Positions 52,120-60,919 of a stretch of DNA of 64,000 nucleotides are shown here, piece by piece. Within the stretch, counting starts at the first letter, position 1; each line of letters starts with the position of its first letter. The notes under the pieces were generated by a model that saw only the letters and a program-made list of their open reading frames with translations, was not told the DNA's origin and made no database searches. Source of the stretch: JBCCXL01 sp039191605 (GTDB taxonomy: Bacteria; Acidobacteriota; Thermoanaerobaculia; Multivoradales; JAHZIX01); the NCBI GenBank assembly GCA_039191605.1, contig JBCCXL010000001.1, positions 248,001 to 312,000 of the forward strand. Direction: 5' to 3'. The translations under genes were made by a program, and so were the position numbers.

Positions 52120-52526
52120 TGCAGCTCCCGAGTGACGCTACCCCACTGGATCGAGCAGGCAGCTGGCTGCAGAATGGCCATTCACCATTGCGGCCATCCC
52201 AACATCGAGGAAACCTCTCACCAGCAGCTCGTCGAAGCCGATTCGCCCTTTTAGGGCCAGGGCTTCTCGGGTACTGCTGCGAGGTGGAGAGGCGTCTATA
52301 GCGAGGTCGCTATAAAGCCGACGCTATAGGTTTCCTGGAAGATCGTCAAGGATCACCAGGATGTCTGAAGCGTCGCTTGAGGAGTTTAACTCTAAATATT
52401 GATTAAATCACGTGATTCTCAGCACCACCGCTATCAACACCGCAACGATCAGCAGCCCAGCCATCAACTCAACGAGCAGCATGTCCTGGAGCAAGCCCAC
52501 CCCCTCAGGCGCTGAGGTGATCGGGA
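52120..52526. other. Gap with AT-rich stretch and a possible tiny gene
   Basis: 407 bases between the CpoB-like and LysM genes, both on the minus strand. An AT-rich patch (TCTAAATATTGATTAAATC, about 52390-52410) could be a promoter region for the LysM gene. A possible 24-30 residue membrane peptide lies at 52408-52500 on the minus strand. Confidence 0.5.
52408..52482 (-). CDS. Possible 24-residue membrane peptide
   Basis: ATG to TGA on the minus strand encodes MLLVELMAGLLIVAVLIAVV followed by LRIT: one hydrophobic helix with Glu at position 5, reminiscent of a pilin N-terminus without the leader. An in-frame GTG at 52500 would give 30 residues (MGLLQD at the front) and has a G-rich stretch upstream. 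It lies just downstream of the CpoB-like gene on the same strand. Too short to be confident. Confidence 0.3.
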   Translation of the reverse strand: MLLVELMAGLLIVAVLIAVVLRIT

Positions 52527-53378
52527 TCAGGGCAGCTCTTTGAGGCGCTCTTCCGCCACGGCGCTAGCGGCGGTGGCGGGATACCTCGAGAGCAACTCTC
52601 CGTAGGTCTCCCGAGCCCCCTCCTGATCCCCCAGCTCCTCGAGGCTCTGCCCCGCCTTCAGCAGAGCGTCGGGCACCTTGTTTCCAGTTGGGAAGCGCCG
52701 CACGGTCTCCCCGAAGGCCTGCAGCGCACCTTCGAAATCTCGACGGGCGTAGCGACTCTCCCCGACCCAATATTGAGCGTTATCCGCCAGCGAGCTTTCA
52801 GGATGCGCCACCAGGAATCGCTGAAAGGCAGCCTCGGCGTCGAGATAGCGCTGCTGGTGGTAGAGCGTATAGCCCTGATCGTAAAGCGCCTGGGCATCGT
52901 TCGAGGGCAGATCTTGGGCCAAGTCCGGCGACGGCTCGGGTTCCTCACTGGCCTCATCGGGGGCGGTCGCCGGTAGCGGCTGGATCGAAGGCAGGGCCTC
53001 TCCGGGGCGCTGCACCGGCTGGCCGAAGGCTTCCAGGTCGAGGTCTTCCTCGTTCACCTGTGGCGGCGGGGGTACCGGACGGGTGCTGGGCTCTGGAGCC
53101 GGCGGCGGCGCAGCGATAATAGCGGCGAGCTCTCGCCGCAGCTCCACCAGCTGCTTCTGAAGGCGCTCGATCTCGATTTCATGGACGGTGACGACCTTCT
53201 GCAGATCCACTACACGGCGACTGAGCTCCTGGATCGTCTCCTCCTGCTCGTCGGAGCGGGCATGGGCCGGCATCGCGGCAGCCAAGGTCAGCGAAGAGAC
53301 GAGCCCAGCCATGAGCCAAGCCCGCCAGGGTATGAGCATCCAGGATCGCGAAGCATCGAGCGTCAAAATCGACTTCAT
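52527..53378 (-). CDS. CpoB/YbgF-like tol-pal system protein
   Basis: I start at ATG 53378 (MKSILTLDASRSW), which has GGAGG upstream; 283 residues. Signal peptide ending AMPAHA, a short coiled coil (EETIQELSRRVVDLQKVVTV, residues about 42-80), a Pro-rich linker, and C-terminal TPR repeats (QALYDQGYTLYHQQRYLDAE, AQYWVGESRYARRDFEGALQ, LLKAGQSLEELGDQEGARE). This is the order in CpoB/YbgF, which ties outer-membrane constriction to peptidoglycan synthesis at division. pal, tolB and other tol genes are not here; bamD lies just upstream. Confidence 0.88.
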   Translation of the reverse strand: MKSILTLDASRSWMLIPWRAWLMAGLVSSLTLAAAMPAHARSDEQEETIQELSRRVVDLQKVVTVHEIEIERLQKQLVELRRELAAIIAAPPPAPEPSTRPVPPPPQVNEEDLDLEAFGQPVQRPGEALPSIQPLPATAPDEASEEPEPSPDLAQDLPSNDAQALYDQGYTLYHQQRYLDAEAAFQRFLVAHPESSLADNAQYWVGESRYARRDFEGALQAFGETVRRFPTGNKVPDALLKAGQSLEELGDQEGARETYGELLSRYPATAASAVAEERLKELP

Positions 53379-53555
53379 GGGAGGGCCTCCGAGTCCGAAC
53401 AGAGTCTCTAAGCTAAAAATCAAGACGGAGACGCGAGGAGCATGTTGCGTCTCGAGGAGCACGCCAGCCGGTGGCCGTCCCCCCAAGAAAGCGAGCCCGG
53501 CTCTCTCCCTCTGTACTTCCGGTGCTTCCCCGGGGCTTCCCTAGGGCTACTGATC

Positions 53556-54533
53556 TTACGGCTGGGACTCTCCGGCCGTTTCGTCGCTGGCAGCCTGATC
53601 CCCGGAGGATTCGGACGAAGCCTCGCCGTCGGCGCTACCCTCCGCGTTGCCCTCCGAGCTCTCAGCGCCGGAATCCGGGGACACTCCTGCGGCTGCATTC
53701 GCGGCCTGCTGCTCGAAGGTAGCCAACGGCTCGCGAACGTCGATGTCTCTCGCATCCTTGGCATATTCCGTATTGGGGTATTCCCGCTGCAGCCGCTCGA
53801 TGTATTCCACGGTCTTCGTTTTGATTCGAAGCTCGTTATAGGACTCCGCCAACAGGAGGTAGACCTTGGCCCGTTCTTGATAGTCCGGGAAGTCCTCCAG
53901 GAGATCTACGAGACGGTTGATACAAGAGCCCGGCATCCGAAAGCGGCTATAGAACTCCCCGACCACGTATTCGTGCTCCGCGAGGCGATTGCGCATCTCG
54001 CCCATGCGCTCCCGAGCCCTCGCACCGAACTCCGAGGTCGGGTAGAGCCGCAAGACTTCCTCATAGGCCACCAGAGCTTGCTCCGTTGGAGTCTGGTCGC
54101 GATCCGCTCGGCGGATTCGATCCGCTAGGCAGTTGGCGATCTGAAACTGCACATAGGCCGCCTCGTTGCTGGTGGGATAACGGTTGAGGTAATCCCGATA
54201 CTTGGCCTCCGCCTGGATCAGATCCTCTGAATCACCATCCTTGAAGTAGCTATCCGCCGCCAGCAGCAGCGCTTCGCGGCCGATCTGGGTATTGGGCGCG
54301 ACATCAAAGGCGTGGTTGAAGTGCTGCCTGGCGCGGTAGAACTTCTCATCCTCCAGATAGGCTTTGCCCAGGCCGAGGGCCTCCTCCGCTGAAAGCTGGA
54401 GGATGGGATCATCGCTATTGCTGCAGCCGAGACCCAGCACCATGCAGGAGGCGAGGAGGACGAGAAGCGCTGAACGCAGCTGCCCCCATCGCTGATCGAT
54501 GACAGATTGACGACTCACGATTTGGGGGTTCAT
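53556..54533 (-). CDS. bamD: Outer membrane protein assembly factor BamD
   Basis: Lipoprotein of the BAM complex inserting beta-barrel proteins. 325 residues: lipobox LGLGC near residue 37, then about five TPR units (EALGLGKAYLEDEKFYRARQ, SYFKDGDSEDLIQAEAKYRD, IANCLADRIRRADRDQTPTE, LRLYPTSEFGARARERMGEM, RLQREYPNTEYAKDARDIDV). A Ser/Gly/Ala/Glu-rich tail of about 55 residues is extra. Start ATG 54533 overlaps the rpe stop (ATGA). Confidence 0.9.
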   Translation of the reverse strand: MNPQIVSRQSVIDQRWGQLRSALLVLLASCMVLGLGCSNSDDPILQLSAEEALGLGKAYLEDEKFYRARQHFNHAFDVAPNTQIGREALLLAADSYFKDGDSEDLIQAEAKYRDYLNRYPTSNEAAYVQFQIANCLADRIRRADRDQTPTEQALVAYEEVLRLYPTSEFGARARERMGEMRNRLAEHEYVVGEFYSRFRMPGSCINRLVDLLEDFPDYQERAKVYLLLAESYNELRIKTKTVEYIERLQREYPNTEYAKDARDIDVREPLATFEQQAANAAAGVSPDSGAESSEGNAEGSADGEASSESSGDQAASDETAGESQP

Positions 54534-55189
54534 CGCGCCTCCTCCTCGGCCGCCAAGCGGCGAAGTTCTTGGTGGGCTACCAAGGGATCCTGCGCTCCGA
54601 AGATTGCAGACCCTGCAACGCAGGTATCGACGCCAGCGGCGATCGCCGCCGCGATAGTGGCAGCACCGATACCTCCGTCCATGGTGATATCGAGCTCAGG
54701 TCCCGCGAGCTCCCGCAGCCGTCGCACCTTGTCCAGGCAGTAGGGCAAGAAGGGTTGGCCCGCAAAGCCAGGGTTGACGGACATCATGACAACGAAATCT
54801 ACCGCTTCGAGAACATCCCGCAGCACCTCCACCGGCGTTGCCGGGTTGAGGGCTACCCCAGCCTCCGCACCGCGAGACCTCACGTGGCGCAGCGTGCGGT
54901 CGAGATGCCTCGCCGCTTCCCAATGCACCGCAACCCGCGCCGCCCCCGCATCGAGATAGGCATCCAGCAGGGAATCTGGATTCTCCACCATGAGATGAAC
55001 ATCCACCGGCAGGTCTGTATGCCGGGTCAGCGCGGCGAGCACCGGAGCGCCGAAGGTGAGGTTCGGCACGAAATGGCCGTCCATCACGTCGAAGTGGATC
55101 AGGTCGGACCCGGCGCGAGCACAAAGCTCCGCGGCCTGCACCAGCTGGGCCAAATCAGCCGCGAGTATGGAGGGGGCGATTCGCGTCAT
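54530..55189 (-). CDS. rpe: Ribulose-phosphate 3-epimerase
   Basis: Interconverts ribulose 5-phosphate and xylulose 5-phosphate in the pentose phosphate pathway. A complete 219-residue TIM barrel: IAPSILAADLAQLVQ, HFDVMDGHFVPNLTFG, DVHLMVENPD, VHWEAARHLDRT, MMSVNPGFAGQPFLP, MDGGIGAATIAAAIAAGVDT and AGSAIFG. Metal ligands His and Asp are in place. The 3' end overlaps bamD by 4 bases. A gap of 132 bases separates it from the PASTA gene. Confidence 0.96.
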   Translation of the reverse strand: MTRIAPSILAADLAQLVQAAELCARAGSDLIHFDVMDGHFVPNLTFGAPVLAALTRHTDLPVDVHLMVENPDSLLDAYLDAGAARVAVHWEAARHLDRTLRHVRSRGAEAGVALNPATPVEVLRDVLEAVDFVVMMSVNPGFAGQPFLPYCLDKVRRLRELAGPELDITMDGGIGAATIAAAIAAGVDTCVAGSAIFGAQDPLVAHQELRRLAAEEEAR

Positions 55190-55321
55190 CGAACGTTCTC
55201 ACCAATTTTGAGGTCATTTCGCTCCCAACCGGCGCCGACCGCCGTAGGGCTAGTGGCGCGGGGAGAAGAGCCTGCAGCGAGCAAGGGTTGAAGGAAGGAC
55301 GAGATCTTGAAGCTCGGGGGC

Positions 55322-56191
55322 TTAAGGCTCGGGGATCGAGCTGGCAGCGCTGGTGGATACCACCAGCGAGATGGCATCTTCACGCCGCAGAGGATGGCCG
55401 GCTAGAGGGAATTGTCGGAGGATAACACCCTCCGGAATCCCTTCGTAGACTTCATATTTCACGTTGCCGAGGCGAAAGCCACGCTGTTCGAAGAATCGCT
55501 TGCTGTCGCGATATCGGCGGTAGACCAGGTCTGGCATGACGTATTGATCCACTCGGCTGGAGCGGCTCACCAAAACGTCCACCGCGGTGGCTGGCGCGAC
55601 GCCGTCTCCCGCCGCCGGCAGCTGCTCCACTACGGTTCCCGCCATCGCCCGAGCATCGACCACCTGCAGGGAGCGACCGAGGGTGAGCCCGGCGGCAGCG
55701 AGGGTAACCTGCACTTCCTGGGCGCTCTGGCCGTTGAGGTCTGGTACCTCGATGATCTGGGGCCCCAAGGAAGGTGCCGCGACAACCTCCGTGCCGCGCT
55801 TGACCAATGCCTGAGGTGCCGGTCGCTGCTTGAGGATGCGTCCCGCTTCAACCGCATCGTCGTAGGCTCCCTGATCCATCGCGATGCGCAGCTCGAGACC
55901 GCGATCCGCCAATCTCTGGGCCGCTTCGACTTCATCTAGCCCCAATAGATCTGGCACCGAGGTCACGCCGCTGCGCACGAAGGTCGAAAACGAGAAGTAG
56001 GCCACTAGCCCCGCCAATACCAGCAGCGCCCCCGCATAAGCGAAGCGGGAGAACCACTTCAACACCCACGCCAGCCGAGGGGACCCCTCCAATCGCCGCT
56101 GCCAGGCGGACACAGAGCCCTTTCGAGGCTGCGGCTCTTGCGCTGCCCCCGTCGCCGAGGGTCGGTGCCGCTGAGGAGAACGAACCTTCAT
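55322..56191 (-). CDS. Membrane-anchored PASTA-domain protein
   Basis: 289 residues. A cytoplasmic N-terminus, one membrane helix (FAYAGALLVLAGLVAYFSFS), then three PASTA repeats of about 65 residues (SVPDLLGLDEVEAAQRLADR, EVPDLNGQSAQEVQVTLAAA, VMPDLVYRRYRDSKRFFEQR). PASTA domains bind muropeptides or beta-lactams in serine/threonine kinases and penicillin-binding proteins; here there is no kinase or transpeptidase domain. Its start overlaps the upstream small gene by 4 bases. A role in sensing or localising at peptidoglycan is inferred. Confidence 0.9.
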   Translation of the reverse strand: MKVRSPQRHRPSATGAAQEPQPRKGSVSAWQRRLEGSPRLAWVLKWFSRFAYAGALLVLAGLVAYFSFSTFVRSGVTSVPDLLGLDEVEAAQRLADRGLELRIAMDQGAYDDAVEAGRILKQRPAPQALVKRGTEVVAAPSLGPQIIEVPDLNGQSAQEVQVTLAAAGLTLGRSLQVVDARAMAGTVVEQLPAAGDGVAPATAVDVLVSRSSRVDQYVMPDLVYRRYRDSKRFFEQRGFRLGNVKYEVYEGIPEGVILRQFPLAGHPLRREDAISLVVSTSAASSIPEP

Positions 56192-56415
56192 TGCTGCTCT
56201 CTCTTGAAATCCATCGCCAGTCGCACCATCGCTGCGAGCTGCTGCTCTTTCTCGCGAACGACGAGACTCTCTACCTCTCGGCGAGAAGAGCCGAGGGCCT
56301 CACGCTGAGCCCTCGCCGCGCTACGAGCTTTCGCGAGGATCGCCACCGGAGCCTTGGGACTGAGATTCACGACGCGTTGAATTCCGTCTTTCTCAGGATC
56401 AGAAGAGCTTCGCAA
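56188..56415 (-). CDS. Small protein of unknown function between rseP and PASTA gene
   Basis: The frame starts at TTG 56415, overlapping the rseP stop by 17 bases; a GTG at 56370 is an alternative. 60-75 residues, highly charged and helical (AILAKARSAARAQREALGSS, then RREVESLVVREKEQQLAAMV). It has no membrane segment. It ends in the 4-base overlap with the PASTA gene. I do not recognise the family. The tight operon packing supports it being real. Confidence 0.5.
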   Translation of the reverse strand: MRSSSDPEKDGIQRVVNLSPKAPVAILAKARSAARAQREALGSSRREVESLVVREKEQQLAAMVRLAMDFKREQQ

Positions 56416-57709
56416 TATCCATGAAGATGACTGCCGCCATCAAGAGCATCACCAACCCGAAGCCGATGATGTTGATCACTTCCTTCGCCTTCAGTGGAAG
56501 ATCGCGCCCGGCGGCGCCCTCCACCGCGAGGATGGTCATCTGCCCGCCGTCGAGCAGAGGAATGGGCATCAGATTCAATAGGCCGATGGAGATGCTGATG
56601 ATCGCCGTGAGGTGAAGCAGGCTGTCGAAGCCCTGGCGGGCCGCCTGTCCACTGATCTGAGCAATCTGCACCGGACCGGATAGGGCATCCTGGGCGGCGA
56701 TATTGCGGCGAAAGATGTTCTTCAGCACGAAGAGGGTTTGATCCACCAGGCGCCAGCTATATTCCAGGCTCTTCACCGCGGCGGTACCCAAGGAGTACTG
56801 CTGACGGAATCCAGCCCCGAGCCCAATCACCCCGCGGCCACCCTGATCCTCGGGGGTCACCTCGAGCTCCATCAGCCGGTCGTTACGGCGGATCTCCACC
56901 GGCACCGCCTCTCCAGGATGACTGGAGATCACCCCGATAAAGACATCGAAGGTGGTGATCGGCTCACCGCCAGCGGCGATCAGCTGATCTCCGATGCGGA
57001 AACCCGCCGCCTCCGCCGGCTTGCCGGGGGTCAACTGACTCACGCTGAGCACCGTCTCCGGCAGAATGCCGGCGGTGTCGGTCAACTCGCTGCCGGGAAT
57101 CGGCTGTGGCTCCACCGTGGTCTCGAAGGTTTCCTCCCCTCGCCGCACTACGAGATCTACTGGATTTCCCCGCGAGGTCATCAACAGCACCTGAGCGTCA
57201 TCCCAGCTGCCGATCGCTTCTCCCCGCACCTTCTCCAGCACATCGCCAGGCTGGAGGCCGGCGGTGGCGGCGGAAGAATCCGGGTCTACCGCACTGACCG
57301 TCGCCGGGCCACCGGGCGCCATCGGCAGATTGAAGCCCACCACGAAGAGAACCGTGACCACCGCCCAGGTGAGCACCGCATTCATCGCCGGTCCCGCGAG
57401 GTAAATCAAGAATCGCTGCCAGCGGGGCTTGTTCAAGAAGTCCGCCGGATCGTCCGAATCTTCTCCCTCCTCCGGCATCTCACCGCTCATGCGCACGTAT
57501 CCGCCCAGGGGAATCGCCGAGATGCGGTAGTCGGTATCGCCGCGGCGAAAGCCCAGTAGGCGATGGCCGAAACCGAGAGAGAAGGTGAGAACTCGAACGC
57601 CGAAGGCCTTTGCCACCAGCATGTGGCCCGCCTCGTGAACGAAGATGACGACCCCCAGCACAAAGACGAAGGCGAGGAGGGTCAGGGGCAGTTGGAGCAA
57701 TGATTCCAT
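56399..57709 (-). CDS. rseP: RIP metalloprotease RseP (site-2 protease)
   Basis: Intramembrane zinc protease that cleaves anti-sigma factors within the membrane. 436 residues. The active site HEAGH (near residue 25) is in the first helix (GVVIFVHEAGHMLVAKAFGV). Two PDZ domains in the middle show the phrases AATAGLQPGDVLEKVRGEAI and GKPAEAAGFRIGDQLIAAGG. The second active-site motif is PIPLLDGGQMTILAVE in a C-terminal helix. It could process the anti-sigma-like protein encoded at 27777 (inference). Confidence 0.95.
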   Translation of the reverse strand: MESLLQLPLTLLAFVFVLGVVIFVHEAGHMLVAKAFGVRVLTFSLGFGHRLLGFRRGDTDYRISAIPLGGYVRMSGEMPEEGEDSDDPADFLNKPRWQRFLIYLAGPAMNAVLTWAVVTVLFVVGFNLPMAPGGPATVSAVDPDSSAATAGLQPGDVLEKVRGEAIGSWDDAQVLLMTSRGNPVDLVVRRGEETFETTVEPQPIPGSELTDTAGILPETVLSVSQLTPGKPAEAAGFRIGDQLIAAGGEPITTFDVFIGVISSHPGEAVPVEIRRNDRLMELEVTPEDQGGRGVIGLGAGFRQQYSLGTAAVKSLEYSWRLVDQTLFVLKNIFRRNIAAQDALSGPVQIAQISGQAARQGFDSLLHLTAIISISIGLLNLMPIPLLDGGQMTILAVEGAAGRDLPLKAKEVINIIGFGLVMLLMAAVIFMDIAKLF

Positions 57710-58234
57710 GGCGCTCGCAGGGGCACAGGCTGTGCTCAGAAGACGGATGAATTACGTTCGTGCCGGCGACGAAGGGGTCTCATCGCTGGCTCGTGGGAAC
57801 GTCGCGAGGGATCGATCGATGGCGACCTTCCGGACCGGGGCTCCCGGTCGCCGAAGGCTCAACCTTGGAGAGTGCGGAGGATGCCAGTACTGAAGGTACC
57901 AGTGACTGAAGGTACCAGTGCGGAAGGTGAAGGATCCGCGCAGCTCCAGGGCGTGCGCCGATCCAAAGCAACACGAAGAATACAAGATTTGTTCCACCGC
58001 TGCCACGCGCTGTTCGCCGCTGAGGTCGGGACCTGGTTACTGTAGGCGCGGCGCGCCTCGGCGGGATCAACCCTGCCGCCACCCCGACCCTGCAGCGAGC
58101 TCTTGAAGCTCCGATCGGAAGGTGTTTACCGTAGAGCCTGTATCGGGGCATCAAGCCCGGGAAGCCCGCTCCGGAAGGAACCTCGAGGTAAGGGCTCAAG
58201 GCAGGAATTCAAGGCCGAAGCTCAGGGCTGAGTT
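57710..58234. other. 525-base gap between rseP and cdsA
   Basis: In many diderms dxr (ispC) sits here. I find no DXR motif in any frame. The sequence has loose repeats: GAAGGTACCAGTG-like units near 57890-57930 and GGCAGGAATTCAAGGCCGAAG-like units near 58200-58240. Frames on both strands are low quality. Confidence 0.6.
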
Positions 58235-59074
58235 TCAAGGCAGGGGCTCGAGCTCCAGAAGCAGGTAACACAACCACAGCACCGGCGCCGCGAAGAGCAG
58301 GGAGTCTAGCCGATCCAACAAGCCACCGTGCCCCGGCAGCATCGCCCCGGAGTCCTTGACCCCGGCACCGCGCTTGAGCATCGACTCCACCAGGTCGCCC
58401 AGCTGCCCCGCTACGGAGGCGAGCCCCCCCACTAGCAGCAGCGCCGGCTCCACCTCTCCAACCCGCCACCAAGCGATCGCCGCGGTCGCCAACAGCCCCG
58501 CCCCGAAATTGGCGATGGCGCCCTCCCAGGTCTTCTTCGGGCTGACCACCGCGGCGAGCTTTCGGCGACCGATGGCTCTGCCGACATAAAGACCAGCGAT
58601 ATCACCGAGGGCGACGATGGCCAGAGCCAGGACCACCATCCACGGGCTGTGGCGCCGCAGCTCCAGCAGCGTCCCGAAAGGCACACCGACATACAGGGCT
58701 CCGAAGACCACCGCTCCGATCACCGGCAGAGAATCCGCCACCGGAGTTCGCGAGAACAACGCCTGCAGGCCCGCACCGAGGCTCAAGGAGCACAGCAGAG
58801 CGAGGGTCAGCAGGCCGCCCTCCGGCAGCCCCCCGCCGGTCAGCGGCTGTTGACCGGAAAGCTCCGCCGCGACCACCCACCCAACTCCCAGGGTCAGCAG
58901 GGCGGTGAGGCCCAGATGGAGTCGCGGAGCCCAGTGACGAGCCAGCCGGACGTATTCCCAGGAAAGCACCAGCGCAACGGCTGCCAGACCGATGGTGAAA
59001 CCCTCGATGGGCAGCAGGAAGACGATGGCGATAAAGGCCGCCGCCATCCCGAGCCCCGTCCACACTCTGGTCAT
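58235..59074 (-). CDS. cdsA: Phosphatidate cytidylyltransferase
   Basis: Makes CDP-diacylglycerol from phosphatidic acid and CTP, for phospholipid synthesis. I start at ATG 59074 (MTRVWTGLGM) with GAGGAGAGGGGTGAGAGGG upstream; 279 residues with about eight membrane helices. The signature SPKKTWEGAIANFGAGLLAT and the C-terminal KRGAGVKDSGAMLPGHGGLL then DRLDSLL are the CdsA consensus. It follows uppS by 7 bases. Confidence 0.94.
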   Translation of the reverse strand: MTRVWTGLGMAAAFIAIVFLLPIEGFTIGLAAVALVLSWEYVRLARHWAPRLHLGLTALLTLGVGWVVAAELSGQQPLTGGGLPEGGLLTLALLCSLSLGAGLQALFSRTPVADSLPVIGAVVFGALYVGVPFGTLLELRRHSPWMVVLALAIVALGDIAGLYVGRAIGRRKLAAVVSPKKTWEGAIANFGAGLLATAAIAWWRVGEVEPALLLVGGLASVAGQLGDLVESMLKRGAGVKDSGAMLPGHGGLLDRLDSLLFAAPVLWLCYLLLELEPLP

Positions 59075-59081
59075 CGCCCTC

Positions 59082-59897
59082 TCACCCCTCTCCTCCTTCG
59101 AGCTTTGCCCCCTCAGCGGCAGGCCCACTGTGGCTCTCCACTCCACCGAAGCGTCGCTGGCGCTGCTGAAAATCCAGCAGAGCCTGGAGAAAGTCCCGAG
59201 TCCGAAAATCAGGCCATAGCGTGTCGGTCACCCAAAGCTCCGAATAGGCCACCTGCCACAGCAGGAAATTTGATAGACGCATCTCTCCCGAAGTGCGGAT
59301 CAACAAGTCCGGATCCGGCTGGCCGGAGGTGTAGAGATAGCGCCCGAGAGTCTGCTCATCGATCTCCAGGCCCTTGCCATCGGCCCAATCCCGAACGATT
59401 TGCCGACAGGCATCGACGATCTCGCTGCGCCCCGAATAGTTGAGGGCGATGTTCAGGGTGAGCTGCTGACCCCCGGAGGTCTCTCGCTGGGCGCGCTCCA
59501 GAACCTTCACCACCGCGGGATCCATCTCCCTCCAGCGGCCGAGAACCTGCAGACGAACGCCCGCCTTCTGCAGGCTGCTGAGCTCCCTGCGCACATATTC
59601 CTTGAGCAGGTTCATCAGCATCCACACCTCGGAGCGAGGGCGGTTCCAGTTCTCGGTGGAGAAAGCGTAAAGAGTGAGAGCCTCGAGCCCCAGCTTTCCC
59701 GCCACATCCACCGTTTCCCGCACCGCCGCCACGCCATGGCGATGCCCCTCGGTGCGAGGCCAGCCTCGGCTCTGAGCCCAGCGCCCGTTGCCGTCCATGA
59801 TCACCGCAACATGACGCGGGATTCTCGCTACATCCAGCTGCCGAAGCAGGAAGAATTCCGGGCTTCCGTCCGGAGCGATAGAAGTGGGATCAAACAT
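59082..59897 (-). CDS. uppS: Isoprenyl transferase (undecaprenyl diphosphate synthase)
   Basis: cis-Prenyltransferase making the C55 carrier lipid for peptidoglycan and O-antigen. I start at ATG 59897 (MFDPTSIAPDG); 271 residues. Motifs: HVAVIMDGNGRWAQSRGWPR, GHRHGVAAVRETVD, LTLYAFSTENWNRP, LNIALNYSGRSEIVDACRQ, DPDLLIRTSGEMRLSNFLLW and QVAYSELWVTDTLWPDF. A Gly/Ala/Glu-rich tail is extra. It sits upstream of cdsA, the usual uppS-cdsA pair. Confidence 0.96.
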   Translation of the reverse strand: MFDPTSIAPDGSPEFFLLRQLDVARIPRHVAVIMDGNGRWAQSRGWPRTEGHRHGVAAVRETVDVAGKLGLEALTLYAFSTENWNRPRSEVWMLMNLLKEYVRRELSSLQKAGVRLQVLGRWREMDPAVVKVLERAQRETSGGQQLTLNIALNYSGRSEIVDACRQIVRDWADGKGLEIDEQTLGRYLYTSGQPDPDLLIRTSGEMRLSNFLLWQVAYSELWVTDTLWPDFRTRDFLQALLDFQQRQRRFGGVESHSGPAAEGAKLEGGEG

Positions 59898-59965
59898 GGT
59901 GATCTGCGGGACGGTACCACATCGGGAGATCCCACCAACGACACTTCCAACACGATCCGGACGCC

Positions 59966-60919
59966 TTAGGTCGAACGCTCCCAGGGGGAGCGAGAATGGC
60001 GCAGGAAGTCCTCGGCGGCACTCCCGGGGCAGGCGTCCGTACCCCACGGAGAGGGATACAGCACCCGCTCCAGGGTCAAGCCCTGGGCCGGTGCCGTCGG
60101 CCCCGCCTGCGGCCGCGGAGCTCCCCTCAGCAGCCGACGGAGACTCTCCAGAGACCGGCGCCCAGAGCCGACCTCCAAGAAGGTTCCGGCAAGGGTCCGC
60201 ACCATGCCCCGAAGAAAGCCGTTGCCGACAATTACCAGCCGCAACTCCCCCGGTCCCGTCTGCTGCCAGCCGCAGCGATAGACCGTTCGCACCGGCTGGC
60301 GATGATTCCCCCGCCGCAGCGCAAACGCGGTGAAATCGTGGCTCCCCACCACCAGCGCCGCGGCTCGCCGCAGCAGGCCTAGATCCAGCAAGTCGCGGGA
60401 AGGCGCGGCGTGCTGCAGCAGCAGCGGAGAAGGCACCGGATCGGTGGTCACACGGTAGCTGTAGATCTTGCCGATGGTGCAGCGCTGGGCGCTGAAGTCC
60501 GCGCTTTGGGCAGCGATCTTCAGGATCCTGATATCCCGCGGCAGCAGGCCGTTGAGGGCCTTGGCAAGGTTTCCCGGGAAGGGCTTTCGCAGCCGCAGAT
60601 GAGCGCTCTGACCGAGAGCGTGAACCCCCGCATCGGTCCTGCTGGCGGCGACCACCCGAACCGGTCCACGACCGATGAATTGGGGGGGCAGAATCTCTTC
60701 CAGAGCCTCCTCCACAACCTGCTGCACCGCGACCGCATTGTCCTGTCGCTGCCATCCGGCGTAGCGCGCCCCTTGATAGGCCAGCACCACCTGATGGACC
60801 GCCGGAAGATGCTCCCGCTGCTGCACCTGCTGGGTCTCCTCCTGGGCCTCCTCGGTTTCGCCGCGAACCCCTTCCTCTGGGGGGAGATCCTGAGCTGTAG
60901 GCTGATGCTCAGATTCCAT
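59966..60919 (-). CDS. truA: tRNA pseudouridine(38-40) synthase
   Basis: Converts U38-40 in the tRNA anticodon stem to pseudouridine. I start at ATG 60919 with GGGAGGTAGGG upstream; 317 residues. The first 40 residues are a Glu/Gln-rich extension not found in E. coli TruA. The core has YQGARYAGWQRQDNAVAVQQ, the catalytic Asp in ASRTDAGVHALGQSAH, FSAQRCTIGKIYSYRV, HDFTAFA and GNGFLRGMVRTLAG. It overlaps the upstream glycosyltransferase gene by 11 bases. Confidence 0.95.
   Translation of the reverse strand: MESEHQPTAQDLPPEEGVRGETEEAQEETQQVQQREHLPAVHQVVLAYQGARYAGWQRQDNAVAVQQVVEEALEEILPPQFIGRGPVRVVAASRTDAGVHALGQSAHLRLRKPFPGNLAKALNGLLPRDIRILKIAAQSADFSAQRCTIGKIYSYRVTTDPVPSPLLLQHAAPSRDLLDLGLLRRAAALVVGSHDFTAFALRRGNHRQPVRTVYRCGWQQTGPGELRLVIVGNGFLRGMVRTLAGTFLEVGSGRRSLESLRRLLRGAPRPQAGPTAPAQGLTLERVLYPSPWGTDACPGSAAEDFLRHSRSPWERST

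Noticed and set aside
57710..58234. Hidden or frameshifted dxr
   Set aside because: No frame shows DXR motifs such as the NADPH-binding GSTGSIG or the catalytic SEHNA-type region.
59898..60755. 557-codon extension of UppS
   Set aside because: It is the antisense-frame shadow of truA; the Met at 59897 gives the normal length.
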